Source: Barnesiella merdipullorum
Lineage (GTDB): Bacteria; Bacteroidota; Bacteroidia; Bacteroidales; Barnesiellaceae
Assembly: GCA_019116365.1 (NCBI GenBank)
Contig: DXBT01000002.1
Span: forward strand, 1-13,903
Direction: 5' to 3'
DNA length: 13,903 nt
Every line of letters begins with the position of its first letter. Position 1 is the stretch's first letter. The notes under the pieces were generated by a model. The model was given only the letters and a program-made list of their open reading frames with translations. It was not told the DNA's origin and did no database searches. The position numbers and the translations under genes are program-made. Positions 1-6,889 of the stretch are shown here, piece by piece.

Positions 1-65
1 ACACAGGAGGTACAAAAAATGGCGTAAAAAGGCTTAGCAACGATTATCAACGATACTTGAGCAAC

Positions 66-90
66 AAAAAAGGCGCCCGTAAAGAGCGCC
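66..90 (-). terminator. Intrinsic terminator downstream of mnmE
   Basis: Read on the minus strand, a GGCGC stem (86-90) pairs perfectly with GCGCC (72-76) across a 9-base loop and is followed by six T residues (71-66). It lies about 45 bases past the mnmE stop and would end the nuclease-mnmE transcript. Confidence 0.75.
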
Positions 91-114
91 ATATTAATCG
101 ATTATAATCAATTT

Positions 115-137
115 AACTATTTGATAATCAAATAGTT
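115..137. repeat. Perfect 11-bp inverted repeat at the mnmE stop codon
   Basis: AACTATTTGAT (115-125), one spacer base, then its exact reverse complement (127-137). The right arm runs into the mnmE stop codon (136-138). It is AT-rich and has only one spacer base, so as RNA it would have to open a few pairs to form a loop. It could be a 3'-end stabilising hairpin or a protein-binding site. A second, shorter palindrome, GATTATAATC, lies at 100-109. The role is unknown. Confidence 0.7.
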
Positions 138-1578
138 ACTTACCGATGCAAAACTTGGAGAAGATGGTGCCGAGGATTTCGTCGGTCGAGATTTGGCCGG
201 TGATTTCGCCCAGGTAGTGCATGCACTCGCGGATATCTTGAGCGAGGAAGTCGCCCGAGAGGCCGGTTTGCAGGCCGTCGAGGGTGCGCTGTATGGCGTC
301 GTGGGCGTGCATGAGGGCTTCGTAGTGGCGTGCATTGGTGACGATTATGTCGTTCTCGCCGGCTTGGGGCAGGTTGACGGTTTCGACCAGCATCGATTCG
401 AGGGTATCGATATTCTGGTTGTGCGAGGCCGAGAGGAATATCATTGCGGTGCTGTTCATCCCGCGAGTGAGGCGTTCGTACAGGCGGGTGAGTTGTTGCC
501 GGGCGTCGTCGTCGATCTTATCGACCTTGTTGAAGGCGATGATGAGGTGCTTGTCGTGACAGCGGGGGAGTATCTTTTGCGAGAGCTCCTCGATGGCTTG
601 TGGGGTGTGGGTGGCGTCGATGAGCCAGATGACGATGGTGGCCTGGTCGAGTTTCTGGAAGGTGCGTTCGATGCCCATGCTCTCGATGGTGTCGTGGGTT
701 TCGCGTATGCCGGCGGTGTCGATGAAGCGGAAGGTGATGCCTTGCAGCACGACGGTGTCTTCGATGACGTCACGGGTGGTGCCGTGGATGTCGGAGACGA
801 GGGCGCGATCTTCTTTGACCAGGTGGTTGAGCAGGGTCGATTTGCCGGCGTTGGTCTCGCCGATGATGGCGGTGGGTACGCCGTTTTTGATGGCGTTGCC
901 GAGGCTGAACGAATCGGAGAGGCGCTTGATGACGCGCTCGATTTCGCGGGCGAGGTCGGTGAGTTTCTGGCGGTCGGCAAATTCTACCTCCTCTTCGCTG
1001 AAGTCGAGTTCGAGTTCGACGAGCGAGACGAAGGTGAGCAGCTGTTCGCGCAGGCGGGCGAGTTCGCGGCTGAATCCGCCACGCATCTGCTGGATGGCCA
1101 GGCGGTGTGAGGCGGCCGAGGTCGAGGCTATGAGGTCGGCCACGGCTTCGGCTTGCGACAGGTCGAGTTTGCCGTTGGTGAAGGCGCGGCGGGTAAATTC
1201 GCCGGGTGTGGCCAGGCGGCAGCCCTGGCGCAGCAGCAGGGCAACGATTTGCTGTTGTATGTAAATGGAGCCGTGACATGAGATTTCGACGGTGTCTTCG
1301 CCGGTGAAGGAGTGGGGGGCGACGAAGAGGGTGGCGATGACGTCGTCGAGGGTGTGGCCCGTCTCGTCGGCTATGGTGCCGTAGTGGGCGGTGTTGGGAC
1401 GTGCCTCGGCGAGTGGTTTGCCGTGGGGCGTGCTGAAGATGCGGTCGGTGATGGTGATGGCCTGGGGGCCGCTGACGCGAACGACGGCGATGCCGCCTCG
1501 GCCGGGTGCGGTAGAGACGGCGCAGATGGTATCTTGGGGCAGGGGGGTATTTAGTTGAGGTTCCATGCTTCGGTCCAT
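136..1578 (-). CDS. mnmE: tRNA uridine-5-carboxymethylaminomethyl(34) synthesis GTPase MnmE
   Basis: MnmE works with MnmG (GidA) to install the cmnm5 group on wobble U34 of certain tRNAs, using GTP hydrolysis and 5-formyl-/methylene-tetrahydrofolate. Seen in the 480-residue product: an N-terminal folate-binding domain (start DTICAVSTAPGRGG), a helical domain, and an inserted Ras-like G domain with P-loop GETNAGKST (about 240-248), switch HGTTRD (265-270), DTAG (287-290) and NKVD (350-353). It ends in the family's C-terminal CIGK, whose Cys is essential in known MnmE. Length is close to the usual 455-465. Two ATGs are possible, at 1578 and 1566, and neither has a clear ribosome site. Either start overlaps the end of the upstream nuclease gene (stop at 1551), so translation is probably coupled. 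No promoter is visible in between, so it is likely read from the nuclease promoter. Function is very secure; the start is uncertain by four codons. Confidence 0.97.
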   Translation of the reverse strand: MDRSMEPQLNTPLPQDTICAVSTAPGRGGIAVVRVSGPQAITITDRIFSTPHGKPLAEARPNTAHYGTIADETGHTLDDVIATLFVAPHSFTGEDTVEISCHGSIYIQQQIVALLLRQGCRLATPGEFTRRAFTNGKLDLSQAEAVADLIASTSAASHRLAIQQMRGGFSRELARLREQLLTFVSLVELELDFSEEEVEFADRQKLTDLAREIERVIKRLSDSFSLGNAIKNGVPTAIIGETNAGKSTLLNHLVKEDRALVSDIHGTTRDVIEDTVVLQGITFRFIDTAGIRETHDTIESMGIERTFQKLDQATIVIWLIDATHTPQAIEELSQKILPRCHDKHLIIAFNKVDKIDDDARQQLTRLYERLTRGMNSTAMIFLSASHNQNIDTLESMLVETVNLPQAGENDIIVTNARHYEALMHAHDAIQRTLDGLQTGLSGDFLAQDIRECMHYLGEITGQISTDEILGTIFSKFCIGK

Positions 1579-2405
1579 AAGTTGCTTTCTATTTGGTTTT
1601 CTATGCTGTCGGGCAGATTGTAGAAGAAGTCTATCCCGGTAATTTTTTCCACGCTGTCGATGGTGACGGCCAGGGTGCGTATCGAGGGTTGCTCGTCGCT
1701 GTTGTCGAAGAGGAAGGCGATGCCTCGCGGACGGCCTACATAGGGGGCGGCCACGACTTTGAAATAGCGCTCGGGCACGGCAATGTGGTGGCGACCGATG
1801 GTTCGGGGCGATTTACTCACGATGGGGCCGCAGGCGATGAGCAGGGCACTGTCACGTTGGGCCCATTCGCGCACCTGTTCTTCCAGTTCCTTCCAGCGCC
1901 CGCGGTTCAGACCGGGAGCCTGGGGGCAGATGTTGGTGAGCAGAAACGACTCTTTCATGGCCTCTTCGCTCCACTTCATGTCGCCGGCCGGAGCCATGTG
2001 ACCGCGGTCATATCCGCTGTGGGTATAGTCGCGGGTATCGGCCGGGGTGCCTTTCACGTCGGGGTCGCTCACGAAGCGGTCGCTGCGCGAGGATTCTCCT
2101 TGCGTTTCGCTGCGCAACAGTTCGTAGCACACCCAGTTGGGCAGTTTCCACTCCGAGTTGTACGAGGCGGTGTATCCCGTGCGGTAGAGCAACTGCTCGG
2201 GAGTATCGGCCGGAGTACGGGCCATCTCGGCCTTTTCGATGTGGTCGAGACTTGAGTTGCCTTCGTCGCGATAGCCCGGTCGTGCGTCGGCATGTTGGAT
2301 GAGGTACCACAGGCCGCCGGCGATGAGCAGCAGCATGAGCAGGGATACCAGATTGTTTTTGCGTTGAGCCGACGATTTTTTCTTCTTTTTTCTCTTTTTA
2401 GCCAT
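1551..2405 (-). CDS. Membrane-anchored DNA/RNA non-specific endonuclease (NUC1 family)
   Basis: A sugar-non-specific, metal-dependent endonuclease of the NucA/EndA type, expected to cut DNA and RNA. From ATG 2405 the product has 284 residues: a very basic N-terminus (MAKKRKKKKK), one hydrophobic segment at about 19-36, then the nuclease domain. Seen: the DRGH motif at 133-136 (His136 the likely general base, followed by MAPAGD) and the LNRGRW stretch at 166-171, whose Asn is the expected metal ligand. The positive flank before the membrane segment suggests N-in/C-out orientation, so the catalytic domain would face the periplasm; this is inference. A GTG three codons upstream (2412-2414) is also in frame, but the ATG fits better. 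The -7 box at 2432-2439 gives a short leader without a Shine-Dalgarno. It overlaps mnmE downstream. Physiological substrate is unknown; nutrient scavenging or uptake-DNA processing are possibilities. Confidence 0.92.
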   Translation of the reverse strand: MAKKRKKKKKSSAQRKNNLVSLLMLLLIAGGLWYLIQHADARPGYRDEGNSSLDHIEKAEMARTPADTPEQLLYRTGYTASYNSEWKLPNWVCYELLRSETQGESSRSDRFVSDPDVKGTPADTRDYTHSGYDRGHMAPAGDMKWSEEAMKESFLLTNICPQAPGLNRGRWKELEEQVREWAQRDSALLIACGPIVSKSPRTIGRHHIAVPERYFKVVAAPYVGRPRGIAFLFDNSDEQPSIRTLAVTIDSVEKITGIDFFYNLPDSIENQIESNLWTEAWNLN

Positions 2406-2431
2406 ACAGCCCACTTTTGAATGAGGTAGTG

Positions 2432-2439
2432 CAAATGTA
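2432..2439 (-). promoter_or_regulatory. Bacteroidetes -7 box for the nuclease-mnmE operon
   Basis: The minus strand reads TACATTTGC, matching the Bacteroidetes primary-sigma -7 consensus TAnnTTTGC. It is 26 bases upstream of the nuclease ATG. No good -33 element is visible. It faces the pepT promoter 14 bases away. Confidence 0.6.
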
Positions 2440-2453
2440 AGAAAAAATTTTTT

Positions 2454-2461
2454 TACCTTTG
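2454..2461 (+). promoter_or_regulatory. Bacteroidetes -7 box for pepT
   Basis: TACCTTTGT matches TAnnTTTG and lies 64 bases upstream of the chosen pepT ATG (2526). The -33 position, near 2431-2434, falls inside the divergent nuclease -7 box and does not match a consensus well. Confidence 0.6.
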
Positions 2462-2525
2462 TTCGTCTGTTGGATGAATCCTTCGGACCGTGAACCGGAA
2501 AGAAAAACCAATAAAAACATATACG

Positions 2526-3746
2526 ATGAATTTAGTAGATCGTTTTCTCCACTATGTAAGTTTCGATACCCAGTCGGACGAGCTTACCAATATGACTCCC
2601 AGTACGCCGGGGCAGATGGTGTTTGCCCAGGCACTGGCCGAAGAGTTGAAGCAGATAGGACTTACCGAGGTAACCCTCGACGATAACGGCTATCTGATGG
2701 CTACGTTGCCTGCCAATATCGACAAGAAGGTGCCTGTAATCGGGTTTATCGCCCACCTTGATACGAGCCCCGACATGTCGGGACGTCATGTGTCGCCCCG
2801 TATCGTAAAGAACTATGGCGGAGCCGATATCGTGTTGTGTGCCGAGGAGGATGTGGTATTGCGTTCCACAGAGTTCCCCGAGTTGCTCCACTACATCGGG
2901 CAAGACCTTATCGTGACTGACGGCAAGACATTGCTGGGTGCCGACGACAAGGCCGGTATTGCCGAGATTGTAACCGCCATGGAGTACCTGTTGGCTCACC
3001 CCGAAATCAAGCATGGCAAGATACGGGTAGCCTTCAACCCCGACGAGGAGATTGGCAAGGGGGCTCACAAATTTGATGTCAAGGCATTTGGCGCCGAGTG
3101 GGCCTATACGATGGATGGCGGCGAGATAGGCGAGCTGGAGTATGAAAACTTCAACGCTGCCGTGGCTCGGGTCACCTTCAAAGGCCGCAACGTGCATCCC
3201 GGTTATGCCAAGCACAAGATGATCAACTCGATACGTATCGCCAACCAGTATGCCATCATGTTGCCCCGTTGGGAGACTCCCGAGCATACCGAGGGCTATG
3301 AGGGATTCTATCACCTCATCTCGTTCGAGGGGAGTGTCGAGAAGACGGTTCTCACCTATATTATCCGCGACCACGATCGCGACCGTTTCGAGCGTCGCAA
3401 GAAAGAGCTCGAGCACCTCACCCGCAAAATCAACAACGAGTTCCCCGGCTGTGCCAGCATCGAGATTACCGACCAGTACTACAACATGCGCGAGAAGGTA
3501 GAGCCGGTGATGCACATTGTCGATCTCGTGTCGGACGCCATGCGTGCCGTCGATGTAGTGCCCCAGGTGAAACCAGTACGTGGCGGAACCGATGGTGCCC
3601 AGCTGTCGTTCAAGGGTCTGCCTTGCCCCAATATCTTTGCCGGCGGACTCAATTTCCACGGACGCTATGAGTTCGTGCCCATCCAGTCGATGGAGAAAGC
3701 CACCGAGGTGATTGTACAAATCGCCCGTATGGCTGCCGAGAAATAA
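2526..3746 (+). CDS. pepT: Peptidase T (tripeptide aminopeptidase)
   Basis: A cytoplasmic zinc aminopeptidase of family M20B that removes the N-terminal residue from tripeptides. The 406-residue product matches the usual length (about 408). Dinuclear-metal residues are all visible: HLD (His77, Asp79), GADDKAG (Asp140), DEE (173-175, with catalytic Glu and a metal ligand), MDGG (Asp197) and a C-terminal His378 in GGLNFHGRY. The substrate-binding stretch RGGTDGAQLS precedes it. An in-frame GTG at 2490 would add 12 residues with no family counterpart; ATG 2526 gives MNLVDRFLHYVSFDTQSD, the normal PepT start. It has its own promoter and is followed by a strong terminator. Bacteroidales depend heavily on peptides, which fits, but nothing here ties it to a neighbour. 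Confidence 0.97.
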   Translation: MNLVDRFLHYVSFDTQSDELTNMTPSTPGQMVFAQALAEELKQIGLTEVTLDDNGYLMATLPANIDKKVPVIGFIAHLDTSPDMSGRHVSPRIVKNYGGADIVLCAEEDVVLRSTEFPELLHYIGQDLIVTDGKTLLGADDKAGIAEIVTAMEYLLAHPEIKHGKIRVAFNPDEEIGKGAHKFDVKAFGAEWAYTMDGGEIGELEYENFNAAVARVTFKGRNVHPGYAKHKMINSIRIANQYAIMLPRWETPEHTEGYEGFYHLISFEGSVEKTVLTYIIRDHDRDRFERRKKELEHLTRKINNEFPGCASIEITDQYYNMREKVEPVMHIVDLVSDAMRAVDVVPQVKPVRGGTDGAQLSFKGLPCPNIFAGGLNFHGRYEFVPIQSMEKATEVIVQIARMAAEK

Positions 3747-3759
3747 CAACCCATTTTAA

Positions 3760-3816
3760 CCCGACGAAGCAGAAGAGGCGCGAGTGGTAGCCTCGGCTGT
3801 TTCGTCGGGCTTTTTT
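3760..3816 (+). terminator. Long intrinsic terminator between pepT and miaA
   Basis: CCCGACGAA (3760-3768) pairs perfectly with TTCGTCGGG (3801-3809). An inner GAGGC/GCCTC stem continues the hairpin after a few mismatches. C then TTTTTT follows (3810-3816). It starts 14 bases after the pepT stop. The T-run ends 18 bases before the miaA ATG, so it also occupies the space where a miaA promoter would be expected. Confidence 0.85.
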
Positions 3817-3834
3817 ATCCTAAAGCAGCAATCC

Positions 3835-4743
3835 ATGTCAGGAACCCTCCTTGTCCTTACTGGTCCCACCGGGGTGGGAAAGACCGAACTCAGCCTACAA
3901 CTGGCCGAGCACTACGGTTGCCCCATTGTGTCGGCCGACAGTCGTCAGTTCTATCGCGACATCCCCATCGGTACGGCTGCCCCCACGGCCGAGCAGTTGG
4001 CTCGGGTCAAACACTACTTTGTGGGGCAGTTGGCCTTGACCGACTATTACAGTGCCTCGTGCTACGAGGAGGAGGTGCTGCGCCTGCTCGATACCCTGTT
4101 TCAGACGCACGACTATGTGCTGCTTACCGGGGGCTCCATGATGTATATCGATGCCGTGTGCAAGGGTATCGACGATATCCCTACCATCAGCGACGAGGTG
4201 CGTCGTGAGGTGCTGGAGCACTATCATCGGGTGGGGCTCGAAGCCTTGTGCGAAGAGTTGCGCGAGCTCGATCCGGTCTATTACGGCGAGGTCGATTTGA
4301 AGAACCACAAGCGGGTGATTCATGCCATCGAGATCTGTCGCCAGACCGGGGGACGGTATAGCGACCTGCGCACCCGGCAGGTGAAGACTCGCCCTTTCCG
4401 CATCGTGAAGATAGGGCTGATACGTCCCCGCGAGGAGCTTTTCGAGCGTATTGCCCGACGCACCGAGCAGATGATGGCCGAGGGGCTGCTCGACGAGGCC
4501 CGTCGGGTCTATCCCCAGCGACACCTCAACTCGCTCAATACCGTGGGGTACAAGGAGCTGTTTGCCTATTTCGATGGAGTGATGACCCTCGACCAGGCCA
4601 TCGAAAAGATTAAACGAAATACCCGGGTCTATTCCAAGAAACAGGTGACCTGGTACAAGAAAGATCCCGATATGCATTGGTTCTCGCCCGACGACAGGGA
4701 GGCGATTATCGGGTATATCGACGGCTGTAGTAAATCGAACTGA
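3835..4743 (+). CDS. miaA: tRNA dimethylallyltransferase MiaA
   Basis: Transfers a dimethylallyl group from DMAPP to N6 of A37 in tRNAs that read UNN codons. The 302-residue product has the P-loop GPTGVGKT (10-17), DSRQFY (35-40; Asp is the catalytic base in known MiaA), the TGGS-MMY block (98-104) and the NHKRVIHAIEICRQTG region that contacts tRNA. Length is normal. A GTG start at 3784 would add 17 residues, but that stretch lies inside the preceding terminator hairpin, so ATG 3835 is preferred. Bacteroidetes often carry two miaA copies; whether this is one of two cannot be seen here. Transcription must come from readthrough of the pepT terminator or from an unrecognised promoter. It converges with the CapA-like gene (49-base gap without a clear terminator). 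Confidence 0.96.
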   Translation: MSGTLLVLTGPTGVGKTELSLQLAEHYGCPIVSADSRQFYRDIPIGTAAPTAEQLARVKHYFVGQLALTDYYSASCYEEEVLRLLDTLFQTHDYVLLTGGSMMYIDAVCKGIDDIPTISDEVRREVLEHYHRVGLEALCEELRELDPVYYGEVDLKNHKRVIHAIEICRQTGGRYSDLRTRQVKTRPFRIVKIGLIRPREELFERIARRTEQMMAEGLLDEARRVYPQRHLNSLNTVGYKELFAYFDGVMTLDQAIEKIKRNTRVYSKKQVTWYKKDPDMHWFSPDDREAIIGYIDGCSKSN

Positions 4744-4792
4744 ATTTTTTCTCTTCCCCTTTTCCTGAATGTCGCAGCGCCGCAGTATCTCC

Positions 4793-5875
4793 TCAATTGC
4801 TGCTCTTGATAAAGTACTCGGTTACCCCCTTGTTGTGCCGCGAAAAAATCTCACGGGCCTTTTGCAGGAAACCTTTCAGGTGTGGACGTTGCGGATGGTC
4901 CTGTACCTCTTGTTCGGCTGGGACGACTACAAACGGGTCGCGAGCCGTGACGGGTCGGCGGGTATAGACCAGCGTATATTGGGCCGATTGTAGAACGACC
5001 CGATTCATCGAGTTGCGGGCTACGTTGACCTTGACCAAAGCGCCACCCACGGTGTCGCGCGTTTTCATGTTGGAGATGAAATTACCCAGCGAATAGACGA
5101 CCAGAGCCTGTGGGTTGCCCGCTGCGTCGTATCGCACCTCCATGGGTTGAATAACGTGCGGATGCGAACCGATAACCAGTTGTACACCCTCGGCAACCAG
5201 CATATCGGCCAACTCTTTTTGCCGGGCGTTGGGGAGTAGTTGGTACTCGTCGCCCCAGTGCAGACAGGCTACAATCAGTTCGGCCTGGAGAGCTTTGGCC
5301 CGGCGTATGTCGCGTTGGATGCGTTTCCGCTCGATGTAGTTGACGATGAGGGGTGGGGAGGGGGCGAATCCGTTGGTCCCGTAGGTATAGTTGAGGAAGG
5401 CGATGCGGATGCCGCCCACCTGGGTCATCAAGGGGTGGAAGCGCTCGAGCGAACGGTTGGAGTCGTAGGTGCCCGCGTGTTCGACACCCAGAGTGTCGAG
5501 CAGATGCAGGGTGCGCAGGGCTCCGCGCGAGTAGCGGTCGAGGCAGTGGTTGTTGGCGGTGAGGAAGAGGTCGAACCCGGCCCGTTGCAGTGCTGCGGGA
5601 AAAGCATCGGGAGCCGAAAAACAGGGGTAGCCCGTATAGGGAGCTCCGCCTGCAGGGGCTTCGAGATTGACCACGGCATAATCGGCCTCGGCAATCTCGG
5701 GGGCAATCACTTCGAAGCAGTCGGTATAGTCGTAGCCTTCGCCGTTACGGGCCGAGGCTATCTGGGCCTGGTGCTGCATGGCATCGCCCGCAAAAAGCAG
5801 GGAAACTTCGGTAGCGGGGGCTACCGGAGTTTGCCCTAACAAAAGCGGTGCTAAAAAGGTGACGAGCCCTATCAT
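4793..5875 (-). CDS. CapA-family secreted metallophosphatase-like protein (PGA_cap)
   Basis: A calcineurin-like metallophosphatase-fold protein related to CapA, a component of poly-gamma-glutamate capsule synthesis in Bacillus. Seen in 360 residues: a hydrophobic N-terminus ending near QTPVAPA that looks like a signal peptide or anchor, then the ordered family motifs GD (30-31), NLE (70-72), NNH (108-110), HWG (206-208), SHPH (237-240) and SLGNF (262-266), all intact. ATG 5875 is chosen; a TTG two codons upstream (5881) is the only alternative because a stop lies just beyond. It starts 14 bases after the folD stop, so it is probably co-transcribed with folD. No capB, capC or other capsule genes are nearby, so a polyglutamate role is unsupported. 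The true substrate is unknown; most Bacteroidetes members are uncharacterised. Confidence 0.88.
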   Translation of the reverse strand: MIGLVTFLAPLLLGQTPVAPATEVSLLFAGDAMQHQAQIASARNGEGYDYTDCFEVIAPEIAEADYAVVNLEAPAGGAPYTGYPCFSAPDAFPAALQRAGFDLFLTANNHCLDRYSRGALRTLHLLDTLGVEHAGTYDSNRSLERFHPLMTQVGGIRIAFLNYTYGTNGFAPSPPLIVNYIERKRIQRDIRRAKALQAELIVACLHWGDEYQLLPNARQKELADMLVAEGVQLVIGSHPHVIQPMEVRYDAAGNPQALVVYSLGNFISNMKTRDTVGGALVKVNVARNSMNRVVLQSAQYTLVYTRRPVTARDPFVVVPAEQEVQDHPQRPHLKGFLQKAREIFSRHNKGVTEYFIKSSN

Positions 5876-5889
5876 CGCCAATCGGCTTT

Positions 5890-6771
5890 TTATTTATAGA
5901 TGGCTTTCTTGCCGGCCAGCAGGGTGTTGCGCATGAGCGAGACGATGGTCATGGGACCTACGCCGCCGGGCACGGGGGTAATATAGGAGCAGAGGGGAGC
6001 AACCTCGCTGAACTTCACGTCGCCGGTGAGTTTGAATCCCGATTTCTTCGAGGCATCGGGTACGCGGGTCGTTCCCACGTCGATGATTACGGCGCCCTCT
6101 TTCACCATGTCGGCGGTTACAAATTCGGGTGAGCCCAGGGCGGCAATGATGATATCGGCTGTGCGGCATATCTCCTTGATGTTGGGGGTAGCGCTGTGGC
6201 ACACCGTTACGGTAGCGTTGCCGGGGTAGGCTTTCTGCATCATGAGGGTAGCTACGGGCTTGCCCACGATGTTGCTGCGGCCCAGTACCACGCAGTGTTT
6301 CCCCTTGGTCTCGATTTCGTAGCGGGCCAGCAGCTCCATGATACCGGCCGGCGTGGCCGATACGAAGCAGGGCAGACCTATCGACATGCGTCCCACGTTT
6401 ACGGGGTGGAATCCATCGACATCCTTGCGATAGTCGATGGCCTCGATGACCTTCTGCTCCGAGATGTGCTTGGGCAGGGGCAGCTGTACGATGAATCCGT
6501 CGATATCGGGGTCGTTGTTCAGCTCATCGACCTTGCGCAACAGCTCCTCTTCGGTCACATCGTTTTCGTAGCGAATCAAGGTCGATTTGAACCCGCACTG
6601 TTCGCAGGCTTTTACCTTGTGGGCTACATAGGTTTCACTACCGCCGTCGTGTCCTACCAGGACGGCTGCCAGGTGGGGGCGTTTGCCGCCGGCATTGCAG
6701 ATGTCGGCTACCTCTTGGGCAATTTCTTGTTTGATGCGGTCGGCCACCGCTTTTCCGTCGATTAATTGCAT
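5890..6771 (-). CDS. folD: Bifunctional methylenetetrahydrofolate dehydrogenase / methenyltetrahydrofolate cyclohydrolase
   Basis: FolD interconverts 5,10-methylene-THF and 10-formyl-THF in the cytoplasm, using NADP+. The 293-residue product is full length. Seen: YVAHK (48-52), where Tyr and Lys form the active site, QLPLPKH (96-102), KDVDGFHPVNVG (116-127), the dinucleotide-binding loop GRSNIVGKP (164-172) and the C-terminal signature PGGVGPMT (268-275). The ATG at 6771 gives MQLIDGKAVADRI, a normal start. No TAnnTTTG box exists in the 118 bases upstream, which are mostly a long hairpin, so expression probably depends on reading through from ffh. The CapA-like gene follows after 14 bases. 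MnmE, elsewhere in the window, uses a folate one-carbon donor, but a link is only general metabolism. Confidence 0.97.
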   Translation of the reverse strand: MQLIDGKAVADRIKQEIAQEVADICNAGGKRPHLAAVLVGHDGGSETYVAHKVKACEQCGFKSTLIRYENDVTEEELLRKVDELNNDPDIDGFIVQLPLPKHISEQKVIEAIDYRKDVDGFHPVNVGRMSIGLPCFVSATPAGIMELLARYEIETKGKHCVVLGRSNIVGKPVATLMMQKAYPGNATVTVCHSATPNIKEICRTADIIIAALGSPEFVTADMVKEGAVIIDVGTTRVPDASKKSGFKLTGDVKFSEVAPLCSYITPVPGGVGPMTIVSLMRNTLLAGKKAIYK

Positions 6772-6792
6772 ATGCGTTATGGGTTTATATAA

Positions 6793-6865
6793 AAACTGCC
6801 GGACACACTCTCTATTTGCCTCGAGTCAATCGGTCGTTGGGTTTGGAGAGTATATCCGGCAGTTT
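6793..6865 (-). terminator. 20-bp hairpin between ffh and folD, terminator-like
   Basis: On the minus strand AAACTGCCGGA pairs with TCCGGCAGTTT, and the stem continues through three pairs (two G-U) and ACTCTC/GAGAGT. This gives 20 continuous pairs (6846-6865 with 6793-6812) and a 33-base loop. The T-run TTTTT (6795-6791) overlaps the stem end, then ATATAAA. It lies 24 bases past the ffh stop and ends about 20 bases before the folD ATG. It may be a partial terminator, an RNA-stability hairpin or an attenuator; sequence alone does not decide. Confidence 0.65.
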
Positions 6866-6889
6866 CATGGTTGATAATGTTGTGTCTTT

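Noticed and set aside
193..1110. Open frame of 305 codons antisense to mnmE
   Set aside because: Composition is dominated by Gly, Val, Asp and Glu as expected from the opposite strand of mnmE. No domain is recognisable.
2490..2525. GTG start adding 12 residues to PepT
   Set aside because: The added residues have no family counterpart, and ATG 2526 gives the conserved PepT N-terminus.
2532..3749. Long open frame (405 codons) antisense to pepT
   Set aside because: It mirrors pepT's codon structure, matches no family I recognise, and pepT has all catalytic residues. It is a shadow frame.
3784..3834. GTG start adding 17 residues to MiaA
   Set aside because: The extension is encoded inside the pepT terminator hairpin and T-run.
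4744..4792. Bidirectional terminator between miaA and the CapA-like gene
   Set aside because: I looked for a stem-loop in this convergent gap and found only pyrimidine-rich sequence, not a convincing hairpin.
6772..6889. Folate riboswitch upstream of folD
   Set aside because: The plus strand has GGAGAGTAT, which resembles part of a known THF riboswitch, but folD is read from the minus strand and the overall structure is one long hairpin, not the riboswitch fold.
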